From positions 124,001 to 188,000 of the forward strand of contig CAWGTX010000004.1 in NCBI GenBank assembly GCA_963825585.1: 64,000 bases of DNA, read 5' to 3'. Origin of the DNA: JAOUGY01 sp963825585 (GTDB lineage Bacteria; Actinomycetota; Acidimicrobiia; Spongiisociales; ZC4RG35). The notes beneath the pieces are model-generated. The model saw only the letters and a program-made list of their open reading frames with translations. It ran no database searches and was not told the origin of the DNA. Of this stretch, positions 17,373 to 25,601 are shown piece by piece (the first letter of the stretch is position 1; every line of letters starts with the position of its first letter). Both the position numbers and the translations under genes were made by a program.

Positions 17373-18898
17373 CAGACGGTCTCACGCCGATCGGCCAGCC
17401 AGGACCGCAACAGGGTGGCGATCTCCTCCGGCTGACGTTCCACCAGCTGGATCACATCGTCGGTGAGGCCCTGGACTGCGTTGGCCTGGGCGAGTGCACC
17501 GGCGTCGACCACCTGGCCGGCCATCAGCGCTTCGGGCATGTCGACGACCTCGCCCTTCCTGCCCTTCTTCGCCTTCTTCTTGCCGCTCCTGGTCATCAGG
17601 AACAGCCCGACCGTCACCAGCAGTAGCACGAGGGCACCGATGATTGTCGGCAGCATCGACACCATCCCACCACCGGTCTCCTCCTCGACCGGCTCGGTTT
17701 CGGCCGGCGCCGGGAAGGCCAAGGCGGAGACTTCGACGGTGTCTCCCCGTGCCGGGTCGGCGCCGATGGCGGCTGCCACCAGGGCGTCGAGAACGGCGAC
17801 GTCCGGGGCGGTGAGACCAGTGAGTGTTCCATCGTCGACCACCACCGCCACCGAGAGTCGCTCGATGGTTCCGGGGGCTTCGGTGGTCCGGATCACGGTC
17901 CGGTCGATACCGAATTCGGTGATCGTTTCCTCGAGGTTGTAGTCGACCACTCCCTCTCCGGTCGGTAGGGGAGCGCCGTCGACGCCGACCGTCCCGGCGG
18001 GCGCGCCACCGTCGCTGGTGAGGGTCTCCACGGTCTCCGACGAGTTCAGCGGGGTGGCCGTCGTCGGATCGATGTTCTCGGTCTCTGTGGACCGCTCGTC
18101 GAAATCCAGTGTGGCCCGCACCACCACCGAGGCCCGACCAGGGCCGAGCATCGAGGTGAGCATGGTGCTCAGATCCCTGGCGACGAGGTTTTCGAACTCG
18201 GTGGTCATGCGCAGCTGCTGGCTGCCCATGGCGGTGAACGTGTCCTCGCCGGCTGCATGCAACACGGACCCGTCGGTGGATGCCACCGTCACCTGGCCAG
18301 GCTCGAGGCCCTCGACCGAGGACGACACCAGCATCACGACTGCTTCGATGTCCGACTCCGACACCGACCCCTGGGGATCGACGAGCACCGAGGCCGTCAC
18401 GGGGTCCTGGTTCTCGATGAACAGGGCCTCTTCGGGGATCACCAGGTGTACCGTGGCGCTCCTCACACCGGTCATGGCCGAGAGTGTCCTTGCCAGCTCT
18501 CCCTCCAGCGCCCGCTGGTAGTCGACCCGCTGGCGGAAGTCGGAAACCGACAGACCCTGCTGGTCGAGCAGTTCGTAGCCCTGGGGAACCACCGAGCCCT
18601 GGATGCCGTCGGCGGCGAGATCGGCCCGCACCTGATACACGGCGTTCTGGGGCACCATCACTCGCGAGCCTCCACCCTCCAGCCTGTAGGGCACGCCGGC
18701 CGCGTCGAGGGAGTCGATCACCTGGCTGAGCTGGGCTTGGTCGATGTCGGAGTAGAGGACGGTGTAGGACGGTTGGCTGACCCAGGTGAAGAATGCGGCC
18801 GCTGCCAACAGAACCACGATGGCGGCGGCGCCCATTCCCACCTGTTGGGAGATGGTGAGATCGCGCAGGGTTCGTTTGAGAGTCTCGAGAGCCTTCAT
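17372..18898 (-). CDS. fliF: Flagellar MS-ring protein FliF
   Basis: FliF forms the membrane-embedded MS ring, the base on which the flagellum is built. The 508-residue protein has an N-terminal membrane helix (GMGAAAIVVLLAAAAFFTWV), the ring-building motifs with VDYQRALEGELARTLSAMTG near residue 115, an acidic Thr-rich loop, and a second membrane helix near residue 420 (LPTIIGALVLLLVTVGLFLM). A Lys-rich stretch and a C-terminal helix that binds FliG follow. It starts one base before the end of fliE spacing and overlaps fliG by one base. Confidence 0.95.
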   Translation of the reverse strand: MKALETLKRTLRDLTISQQVGMGAAAIVVLLAAAAFFTWVSQPSYTVLYSDIDQAQLSQVIDSLDAAGVPYRLEGGGSRVMVPQNAVYQVRADLAADGIQGSVVPQGYELLDQQGLSVSDFRQRVDYQRALEGELARTLSAMTGVRSATVHLVIPEEALFIENQDPVTASVLVDPQGSVSESDIEAVVMLVSSSVEGLEPGQVTVASTDGSVLHAAGEDTFTAMGSQQLRMTTEFENLVARDLSTMLTSMLGPGRASVVVRATLDFDERSTETENIDPTTATPLNSSETVETLTSDGGAPAGTVGVDGAPLPTGEGVVDYNLEETITEFGIDRTVIRTTEAPGTIERLSVAVVVDDGTLTGLTAPDVAVLDALVAAAIGADPARGDTVEVSALAFPAPAETEPVEEETGGGMVSMLPTIIGALVLLLVTVGLFLMTRSGKKKAKKGRKGEVVDMPEALMAGQVVDAGALAQANAVQGLTDDVIQLVERQPEEIATLLRSWLADRRETV

Positions 18899-18899
18899 G

Positions 18900-19208
18900 T
18901 CAGACCTGCATCCGCATCACTTCTTGGTACGCCTCCACGGCGCGATTCCGCATCTGCACGAGCATGTCGACACTCAGCGTCGCCTTGGTGGTGGCGATCA
19001 TCAGCTCGTGGATCGGTGTGTCTCCACCGGCGGCGACATCCTGGGCCATCACGTCGGCCGCCTTCTCGGTGTTGGACACCGACTGCAGGGCGTTTCCCAC
19101 CTTGTCGGCGAAGGTGCCGTCCGATGGTGTGGCCCGCTCGATGGCGCGGCTCCCCCCGACGGAGGAGATTCCCGAGACGCCGGAGATGCCTGAGATCGGT
19201 GTCATCAC
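18900..19208 (-). CDS. fliE: Flagellar hook-basal body protein FliE
   Basis: FliE joins the MS ring to the rod. The 102-residue product begins with a Gly/Ser-rich segment and continues with FADKVGNALQSVSNTEKAAD and the characteristic C-terminal helix IHELMIATTKATLSVDMLVQMRNRAVEAYQEVMRMQV (quoted regions: IHELMIATTKATLSVDML, then VEAYQEVMRMQV). Length and both motifs match the family. It overlaps flgC by four bases and is followed by fliF after one base. Confidence 0.93.
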   Translation of the reverse strand: MMTPISGISGVSGISSVGGSRAIERATPSDGTFADKVGNALQSVSNTEKAADVMAQDVAAGGDTPIHELMIATTKATLSVDMLVQMRNRAVEAYQEVMRMQV

Positions 19209-19597
19209 TTGCCGAGCCTCATCGCCGATTCGTAGGCCTCTCGGCCGGACCGGACCACCGACAGGTTCGCCTGATAGGCCCGCTGGGCGGCGATCAGGTC
19301 GGCCATCTGCCCGGCCAGGTCGACCACTGGGCGGGTGACATAGCCTTCCGCGTTGGCGTACGGATGGGTTGGGTCGTAGGCGATGGGGGCCTCGGCGTTG
19401 GTCTCCTCGATCGCTACCACGTCGACACCGTGCAGGTTGGAACGGGCGGCGCCGATCACCATCTTCGACCGGAACGGCTCCTGGCCGGCCGGGTTGATCG
19501 TGTTGACGTTGGCGATGTTGTGGGCGATCGCATCGATCCAGGTGCGGCTCAGGCTCGCCCCGGAGGAACCGATGCTCAGCGTGTCGAAGGCTCCCAT
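19205..19597 (-). CDS. flgC: Flagellar proximal rod protein FlgC
   Basis: FlgC is a rod subunit. The 130-residue protein carries the rod N-terminal motif IAHNIANVNTINPAGQEPFR and the closing helix MADLIAAQRAYQANLSVVRS, the two regions that assemble into the rod. The start ATG shares one base with the flgB stop (TGATG), a translational coupling arrangement. The open frame extends far upstream, but only within flgB and the repeats before it. Confidence 0.94.
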   Translation of the reverse strand: MGAFDTLSIGSSGASLSRTWIDAIAHNIANVNTINPAGQEPFRSKMVIGAARSNLHGVDVVAIEETNAEAPIAYDPTHPYANAEGYVTRPVVDLAGQMADLIAAQRAYQANLSVVRSGREAYESAMRLGK

Positions 19598-19950
19598 CAC
19601 TGACCCCGAACGGCCAGGCGCAACAGGCCGGCCTTGTAGTTGAAGGCTTCGACCATTGCGTTCTTCATGAGATTCGTCTGCATCATCCCCACCATCTCGT
19701 CCTCGAGTTGGACGTTGTTTCCGTTGGCGCCGGGGAGGTTGCCGGTGCCCGCCACCACCGGTTCTGCTGTCCTGGTGATGCGTCCAGCGTTCAAGGCCGC
19801 CGCCAGCTGCCCCTCGAACTCGACCTTCTGGGCCTGGAAGTCCGGGACTTCTGCGTTGGCGACGTTGTTGGCGATGACCTCGGATCGACGCTCCAGGCCA
19901 TGCAGAGCCCACTCGATGGACTGCGTGGTGAGGTCGTTGCGAATGATCAT
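19597..19950 (-). CDS. flgB: Flagellar proximal rod protein FlgB
   Basis: FlgB is the first rod subunit and here the first gene of the structural operon. The 117-residue protein has the rod motif RSEVIANNVANAEVPDFQAQ and a C-terminal helix ending FNYKAGLLRLAVRGQ. I start at MIIRNDLTTQ because GGAGGAG lies about ten bases upstream. The frame stays open for 79 codons further, but that stretch crosses a heptamer repeat element and is not protein-like. The operon promoter should lie within 19951-20080. Confidence 0.93.
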   Translation of the reverse strand: MIIRNDLTTQSIEWALHGLERRSEVIANNVANAEVPDFQAQKVEFEGQLAAALNAGRITRTAEPVVAGTGNLPGANGNNVQLEDEMVGMMQTNLMKNAMVEAFNYKAGLLRLAVRGQ

Positions 19951-20080
19951 GTGCTGGGCTCTCCTCCGGAAACCAAAAGACGACAGGGCAGAACGCGGTG
20001 CGCTCATCCCTGTCGCCGTGAAACATCCATGTGATATTCGGTTGTCGAGGAGCCCTGTCGGCGAGCACGGAGAGTGGTTA

Positions 20081-20236
20081 AGTAGCTTCTGGCTTCTGGC
20101 TTCTGGCTGCTGGTGCGGAACGTCCGACGTCCGACGCAACACGCAACACGCCTGAACGCGTTGCTGGGCTCGGGAAGCATCGAGCATCGAGCATCGAGCG
20201 ATTCTTGCCAGTAGCCAGTAGCCAGTAGCCAGCAGC
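20081..20236. repeat. Composite heptamer element upstream of flgB
   Basis: In order: CTTCTGG x3 and CTGCTGG; CGTCCGA x2; CGCAACA x2; a GAACGCGTT half palindrome; CATCGAG x3; then CCAGTAG x3 and CCAGCAG. All units are seven bases, and the outer arrays are inverted relative to each other. The inner module (20117-20162) recurs at 40386-40432 and 59977-60010 on the other strand, and in decayed form at 7916-7953 and 54747-54773. This is the most complete example in the window. Confidence 0.85.
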
Positions 20237-20250
20237 TCTGCCTTTCTGCG

Positions 20251-21465
20251 CTACTCGACGAGTTCCGTTCCCGGCCTGTACGTCGACCACGCGAACCAGA
20301 ATGTGTCGAGGTGGGGGACCTGTTCGAGGCGGGAACCTTCCAGTTCTCCGGAGATGGCGCGGCCGGTGATGTCCCAGACGGATCCGGTCTCGGTGTCGGT
20401 GAAGGTGTCGGAATCGGCAGTGAAGGTGAGGGTTTGTCCGTCGACCATGGGAAGGAACACCGCCACCGATCCGACGTCGCGGCCGTCGGAGGTGTCGGCT
20501 CCTTCGAGTGCGGTGTTCTGGCCCGCCTTCCAGAAGATGACGATGTCGGTGTCGCCGATGGTGTGGGATGTTGCCGTGGCCGATCCGCCGGAGACTGCCT
20601 CGAGGGCGAATGCGGTCGAGGCCTCGCCGACGCTCACACCCACCACCCTCTGTTTGGCTCGGGCCCGCGCGTCGGGGGTGCCGAGGAACAGGAATGGTTC
20701 GGTGTCGGGGTTGTCGTAGCCGAAATAGGGGTTTTGGCCGTAGTTCCGGTTGAAACCGGTCTCGCGGCTGAGAACCTGGCCGTCGGGGTAGGCGGCCTTG
20801 AAGTCGGCCCAGGAAAGCAGGGGAGAGGGAATCGCTTCGAGCTCGGTGCCGGCCAATGTGCCGGCGATGGCACGGCCGTCGAGGTGGGTCCACAGGCTCT
20901 CGGTGGCACGGTCGTACATGACGAGGGCCGACGCGTACAGGCTCCCCGAAGTTCCGAAGGTGGTCTCGACCCCGTCGATCGTCCGTTCGTAGGTGACAGC
21001 GCTGTTGCACAGGGGGCAATAGGTGACCGTCACCGGGATCCCGCCGACAGTGTCGTTGGCGATCTCGTGCCAGATCATGATGTCGACCGGGTAGGCCCGG
21101 GCGTCGCCGTCGATCTCGAGGGCGATGACCGGCTCGGTGTCATCGAGGGAGTCTTCCGACTCGGCGATCGAACGAAACGTGGGCTCGTCGAGTGGGGGGA
21201 TGCCGTCTGGTGGTGGACCACCCGAGATCACCTCGGCTGGATCCACGAGTGCCCCTGGGAGCTCGCCGCTTCCCAACGCATCGAGGGCCGACTCACCGGT
21301 TTCCGCTCCGGCAACGATGGTGGTGCCCGAAGTGGCGGCGTCAGCCGTCGACGTCGTCGACGATTGGGTGGCGTCGGTGACGGTGGCGTCGGTGGTGGTA
21401 CCCGAGCATGCGGTCACGAGGATGGAGAACATGGCGAGGAGGGCGATGGGTGCTCTCTGGTTCAT
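20251..21465 (-). CDS. DUF3179 domain lipoprotein
   Basis: This 404-residue protein is probably exported and lipid-anchored. It starts MNQRAPIALLAMFSILVTAC, with a lipobox LVTAC at about residue 20, followed by a Ser/Thr/Asp-rich linker. From about residue 100 it matches the DUF3179 family: ALEIDGDARAYPVDIMIWHE, then GGIPVTVTYCPLCNSAVTYE with its CPLC pair, and TFGTSGSLYASALVMYDR. The DUF3179 function is not established; the paired cysteines and conserved His suggest metal or redox chemistry, which is inference. It is transcribed toward the flgB side but separated from it by a repeat element. The next gene upstream is the Crp/Fnr regulator. Confidence 0.85.
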   Translation of the reverse strand: MNQRAPIALLAMFSILVTACSGTTTDATVTDATQSSTTSTADAATSGTTIVAGAETGESALDALGSGELPGALVDPAEVISGGPPPDGIPPLDEPTFRSIAESEDSLDDTEPVIALEIDGDARAYPVDIMIWHEIANDTVGGIPVTVTYCPLCNSAVTYERTIDGVETTFGTSGSLYASALVMYDRATESLWTHLDGRAIAGTLAGTELEAIPSPLLSWADFKAAYPDGQVLSRETGFNRNYGQNPYFGYDNPDTEPFLFLGTPDARARAKQRVVGVSVGEASTAFALEAVSGGSATATSHTIGDTDIVIFWKAGQNTALEGADTSDGRDVGSVAVFLPMVDGQTLTFTADSDTFTDTETGSVWDITGRAISGELEGSRLEQVPHLDTFWFAWSTYRPGTELVE

Positions 21466-21583
21466 GTGTTCACCAACGATCCCACACCGTTCCTCGTTCC
21501 TGAAACTGTCGGGAGTCCGACCATGATGTCGGTCGAACGTTTGGGCGGGAGGCAGAGGGGCTCTCGCCTGCGGGTCAGCCAGT

Positions 21584-21639
21584 CGTCGACCTGTCGACCT
21601 GTTGACCTGTTGACCTGTTGACCTGTCGACTTGTCGACC
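21584..21639. repeat. Octamer tandem array (CCTGTYGA)
   Basis: About six and a half tandem 8-bp units, GACCTGTT with GACCTGTC variants at the ends, lie between the crp-like gene stop and the DUF3179 start. It is the only array in the window with an 8-bp period. GTCGAC occurs at both ends, making the outer units palindromic. Confidence 0.75.
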
Positions 21640-21647
21640 GCCACCCA

Positions 21648-22370
21648 TCACGTGCGCCGCTCCGCCGCCACCTCGGACAGGATCGCTCGGTCGAGGATCT
21701 CGATTCTTCGGTATCCGGTCTCCACTGCACCCAACTGTTTGAGGCGGGCGAGGGACTCGTTCACCGTCTGACGGCTGGCGCCCAACAGGGTGGCGATGGA
21801 GGCCTGCGAAAGCTCGACCGACGAACGGGCCCGTCCCTCTTCGGCGAGCAGGTCGGCGACCTGGGCCAGCACGGTCTTGCGCAGGAGGTGCAGCACCCGC
21901 CGCTGCGTCTCCTCGAGCTGTCGCAACCCGGCCACCAGCCATCGCATGCATATCGCCGGATGATTTGCGAGCTCGGGGAGCAGCACATCTCGATCGAGTC
22001 GGAAGGCTTTCACCTTGCCGACCGATTGGGCGGAGGAGATGTAGGTGCCGCGGCCGAACATGGCGATGTCGCCCAGCACCGACCCGGAACCGACCCGGGC
22101 CACCACTCGTTTGGTGCCGTCGGCCACCCGGTAGAGGTCGACCTCGCCGGACTGGACCAGGTAGGCGCTGGCGGCTTCCTCACCTTCCTTGAACAGATGC
22201 GTTCCCGGATACTTCGAGATCGGTTCACCCACCTTGCTGAGCAGCTGGACATCCTCGTGGTCCAACGGCATGTAGTCGGCGCGCCCGAACGAACGGGCGA
22301 TCCATGCCAGGTGTTGCTGCTCCACCAACTCGACCCGCCCACTTCCGTTCATGGTGCTGTCGGGTTTCAT
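21648..22370 (-). CDS. Crp/Fnr family transcription regulator
   Basis: The 240-residue protein has an N-terminal cyclic-nucleotide-binding-type beta-barrel (ISKYPGTHLFKEGEEAASAYLVQSGEVDL shown as the pattern FKEGEEAASAYLVQSGEVDL, then GSVLGDIAMFGRGTY). A long dimer helix and a C-terminal winged helix follow (LSQASIATLLGASRQTVNES, near residue 190), the expected DNA-recognition helix of this family. No Fnr-type N-terminal cysteine cluster is seen, so an iron-sulfur oxygen sensor is unlikely; the ligand is unknown. Its start overlaps the upstream gene's stop by four bases (ATGA), so the two are translated together. Confidence 0.9.
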   Translation of the reverse strand: MKPDSTMNGSGRVELVEQQHLAWIARSFGRADYMPLDHEDVQLLSKVGEPISKYPGTHLFKEGEEAASAYLVQSGEVDLYRVADGTKRVVARVGSGSVLGDIAMFGRGTYISSAQSVGKVKAFRLDRDVLLPELANHPAICMRWLVAGLRQLEETQRRVLHLLRKTVLAQVADLLAEEGRARSSVELSQASIATLLGASRQTVNESLARLKQLGAVETGYRRIEILDRAILSEVAAERRT

Positions 22371-23323
22371 GCCACCAACCTGTCGTGTCCGGCCTGGAAG
22401 AACGAGGTCGCCGCCAGGTAGGGGTCATCGGCCACGAGCAGGTCCGCATACGCCAGCGAAGCTCCGTTGAACGTGTCATCGTTCCAATACGGGTCGGTCC
22501 GATCGATCGTGCCCCAGGCAGCCACATACAGGTACGGCTCGGGGTGGACGCCATCACCGGGGGAGGCACCGTAACTTGCTCGCCGGCCGTCCGGTCCCAT
22601 CTCGAATGCCGGGTCGAGGTGCTCGGGCCACAACTGGACACGCGACACGCCGGTTGCCCCCGGGGTGCGGCGTGCCAACTCGAGGACGTGCGTGCCGAAC
22701 CCGAACCAGTCGCCCAGGGCGGTGGCCGAAGCCGAGTCGACCGCGAGCGGCATGTCGGGGTCCACAGGTTGGAGCGGATCGTGGAACCCTTCGAACCAAT
22801 CGTCCCGATATTCGAGGCCGAGGAACGTGGCACCGGCCGCCACGGTGGTGATGGGCGTCGACCGGAGGTGGTCGGCCGTCTGATGGACGAGAAGGCCCTG
22901 TTCGATCCTCACCTGCTCGTCGTTGCCGAAGAACGGCGTGCCGAATCCACCTGATGTGTACCGGAGACCGAGTTTTCCGGTGGCGGCGAACCGCTTGGGG
23001 GCGACGGCGAAGAAGGCGAGCTGGTGGAGTGCGGCCCGGGTGGTTGCGAAGTCGGAGGGGAGCGGAGCGAGTCGTCGACGGCCGTCGAGCCAGTTGCGGG
23101 TGGCGTATTCGATCGCGGCGGATTCGTCGAGCGACGACCAGGTCGCACCCTCGCCGGCGACTATGGTGACGATCGACCCGGTGCCGGCGGGGTCGGTCGG
23201 GTCATCGGCGAACCAGTCCGGATCGGTGTTCACCGGGAGCGACGGTTCGAGCACCCGGGCCGCGAAGCCGGATGGCAGCAGCGCCGTCGCCTCAGCTCTC
23301 GGGTCGTGTCGCTCGATGCTCAT
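22367..23323 (-). CDS. Conserved-looking protein of unknown function
   Basis: I do not recognise a characterised family for this 318-residue protein. It has no signal peptide or membrane segment. The C-terminal half carries a striking pattern (VQLWPEHLDPAFEMG, RASYGASPGDGVHPEPYLYV, AAWGTIDRTDPYWND) that I associate with widespread uncharacterised actinobacterial proteins. Conserved Trp, His and Asp suggest an enzyme or a metal site. The start has GAGGAGG eight bases upstream. It overlaps the Crp/Fnr-type gene by four bases and is preceded by a 270-base gap, so these two genes probably form an operon in which one may control or sense the other. Confidence 0.75.
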   Translation of the reverse strand: MSIERHDPRAEATALLPSGFAARVLEPSLPVNTDPDWFADDPTDPAGTGSIVTIVAGEGATWSSLDESAAIEYATRNWLDGRRRLAPLPSDFATTRAALHQLAFFAVAPKRFAATGKLGLRYTSGGFGTPFFGNDEQVRIEQGLLVHQTADHLRSTPITTVAAGATFLGLEYRDDWFEGFHDPLQPVDPDMPLAVDSASATALGDWFGFGTHVLELARRTPGATGVSRVQLWPEHLDPAFEMGPDGRRASYGASPGDGVHPEPYLYVAAWGTIDRTDPYWNDDTFNGASLAYADLLVADDPYLAATSFFQAGHDRLVA

Positions 23324-23361
23324 GAAGCCCTCCTCGGCCGGTTCGATGATGTGTCCGACGC

Positions 23362-23372
23362 TGTTGACAACA
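23362..23372. promoter_or_regulatory. Possible operator palindrome TGTTGACAACA
   Basis: An 11-base near-perfect palindrome (TGTTG-A-CAACA) lies 39 bases upstream of the unknown-protein/crp-like operon, in AT-richer sequence than its surroundings. It could be a regulator site, possibly for the Crp/Fnr-type protein. It does not match the classic TGTGA or TTGAT half-sites, so this is a weak call. Confidence 0.3.
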
Positions 23373-23594
23373 ATGTCGGCCGGCCGATGTTCCCTCCGAT
23401 GCGATCGCACGTCCGACAATCGAGGCACCAGTTGGGCGGCATCAGGCTCACGATCGCGCCGCCGGACCCCTTCGTGGGCCTCGGCTCCCGGGGACCACAG
23501 GGTGTCGAACGGGACGACCGCCATCCGCACCGACTGTGTCGCCGTGACCCGCTCGCTCGGAGGTGGTGTTCAGATGTCGGGGCCGAAACCCGCG

Positions 23595-25577
23595 TCAGAT
23601 CAGGGCAGCGTCGGTGGCGATCTCCACAAGCGCCGGTCCGGGGTGTGCCAGCGCCGAGCGCAGTGCAGCCTCCAGGTCGTCGACTTCCTCGACGCGTTGC
23701 CCCAGCGCACCACACGATGTTGCGAAGGCGGCGAAGTCAGGGTTGTGGAGGGAGGTGTGCCACACGTCGTATTCGGCGGCGCGTTGTTCCTTGCTGATCT
23801 TGCCCAGCTCACCGTTGGTGAGCAGGACCACGGTGATGTCCATGCCATATCTGACGGCGGTGGTCACCTCCATGGCGTACTGCCCGAAGCCACCGTCGCC
23901 GCACACCGCGATCACCTGGCGTCGGCCTCCGACCGCAGCCCAGGCACCCATGGCCGCCGGCAGTGCGAAGCCGATCGAACCGAGGTAGCCCGACATCAAC
24001 ACTGTCTGTGATGCGGACTCGAAGTAGCGCCCGAAGGAGTAGGTGTTGTTGCCGACGTCGACACAGATCACGGCGGCGTCGTCGGCCAGGATGCTCAGGG
24101 TGTCGAACACCGTCGCCGAGTTGAGGCCATTGCGGCGGTCGTCGGTGCGGCGCCTGGCCTTCTCGGCACGCCAGATCGCCCACCGCTCGCCGACCTCGTT
24201 GCGTTGGTCGATCCACTGACCGTTTCCTAGCCTTGCCCGGATCTCGGTGGCGGCCAGCCCGACGTCACCCAGCAGGCCGAGCTCCACCGGGTGGTGCCGG
24301 CCGATCGCCCACGCCTCCCGGTCGATCTGGATGATCGGCTTGTACGGTGCAATACCGGTGTGGTTGGAGAACGAGGCGCCGAAGACGATGAGGAGGTCGG
24401 CCTCGTTCATGAACCAGCTCGCCACCGGTGTCCCGCTGCGCCCGAGGACGCCGCAGCCCAGTGGATGCTGATCCGAGATCTGGCCTTTGGCCTTGAAGGT
24501 GGTCACCACCGGGGCGCCGAGGTGCTCGGCGAGGGCGGTGATCTCTGCCATGTCGAAGCGGGCGCCCGCTCCCACCACGATCACCGGTCGCCGGGCCGAG
24601 CCGATGCGGTCTGCCGCCTCGTCGAGACGTTCGCCGGCGGGCACCACCGGGTCGGAGGTGAGCCGGCCCAGCGGTGAACCGGCCGGGGCGTCGGAACGAA
24701 GCGGCTGGACGTCGTCGGGCAACATCAGGTGACTGACCGCTCCGTCGAGCAGTGCCCGCTTGCAGGCCAGCGACATCAGCTCGGCATGGCTCGAGTCAGG
24801 GAGCACGGTCTCGGAGGTGGCCGCCACGTCCGAGAACACCGACTCGAGGTCGAGGTCCTGGAACGCTCCGCGACCCTTCACCTTGGAAGCCACCTGACCG
24901 GAGAGCGCGAGGACGGGTGCGCTGTCGACCTTGGCGTCGTAGAGCCCGGTCAACAGGTTGGTGGAGCCCGGGCCGGCGATCCCGAAGCAGGCGGCCGGCC
25001 GTCCCGTGAGCTTGCCGTAGGCGGAGGCGGCGAAGGCGGCAGCCCCTTCATGGCGGACGCCGACGTACGTGAGCTCGCCGCGAGCCTCGGCCCGGCGCAT
25101 GGCGTCGGCGAAGCCCAGGTTGGAGTGGCCGACCATCCCGAACACGTGGTGGACGCCCCATGCGGTCATGGTCTCGACGAGGACGTCGGAGACAGTGCGC
25201 TCCGTCGGGGTCTCGTCGGGCAGCGCCACATACACGCCGTCGTCGCGAACCTCGGTGGGGTAGGCGGTGGGGGCGTCGTCGAATCCCGGCGGGGGAGCGC
25301 CGTTGCACGGCGAGTAGTCGTATCCGTGCCAGGGGCAGCGCAACCACCCCTTCTCGATCGAACCTTCACCCAGCGGCCCGCCCTGGTGGGGGCAGCGGTT
25401 GTCGAGCGCACCGATGCACCCCTCGGAGTTGGACACCGCCAGGCTGCGATGGCCCACCGTCACGGTCGTAACCCGGCCGTCGGGGATCTCGTCTGTGTCG
25501 ATGAGGCGATGCCACGACCATCCCGGCTCGTCAGGAAGCACCGGTGGTTCGGTCGAAGGTGAGGCGTCGGTAGCCAT
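23595..25577 (-). CDS. Rieske domain fused to a thiamine-diphosphate enzyme
   Basis: The 660-residue protein joins two modules. Residues about 20-115 are a Rieske [2Fe-2S] domain with ligands C62, H64, C81 and H84 (RCPHQGGPLG ... LRCPWHGYDY). Residues about 128-655 are a full ThDP-dependent enzyme of the acetolactate synthase/pyruvate oxidase type. The catalytic Glu is in YVGVRHEGAAAFAASAYGKL, the central nucleotide-binding domain includes RRPVIVVGAGARFDMAEI, and the ThDP-magnesium motif is GDGGFGQYAMEVTTAVRYGM ... TNGELG. Such enzymes act on 2-keto acids. The Rieske domain suggests electron transfer during or after decarboxylation, which is inference. It lies 24 bases after the Rieske-glutamate-synthase-like gene, with AGGAG before the ATG. 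Confidence 0.9.
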   Translation of the reverse strand: MATDASPSTEPPVLPDEPGWSWHRLIDTDEIPDGRVTTVTVGHRSLAVSNSEGCIGALDNRCPHQGGPLGEGSIEKGWLRCPWHGYDYSPCNGAPPPGFDDAPTAYPTEVRDDGVYVALPDETPTERTVSDVLVETMTAWGVHHVFGMVGHSNLGFADAMRRAEARGELTYVGVRHEGAAAFAASAYGKLTGRPAACFGIAGPGSTNLLTGLYDAKVDSAPVLALSGQVASKVKGRGAFQDLDLESVFSDVAATSETVLPDSSHAELMSLACKRALLDGAVSHLMLPDDVQPLRSDAPAGSPLGRLTSDPVVPAGERLDEAADRIGSARRPVIVVGAGARFDMAEITALAEHLGAPVVTTFKAKGQISDQHPLGCGVLGRSGTPVASWFMNEADLLIVFGASFSNHTGIAPYKPIIQIDREAWAIGRHHPVELGLLGDVGLAATEIRARLGNGQWIDQRNEVGERWAIWRAEKARRRTDDRRNGLNSATVFDTLSILADDAAVICVDVGNNTYSFGRYFESASQTVLMSGYLGSIGFALPAAMGAWAAVGGRRQVIAVCGDGGFGQYAMEVTTAVRYGMDITVVLLTNGELGKISKEQRAAEYDVWHTSLHNPDFAAFATSCGALGQRVEEVDDLEAALRSALAHPGPALVEIATDAALI

Positions 25578-25601
25578 TGGATCTCCTGGGCTGGTGGAAG
25601 G

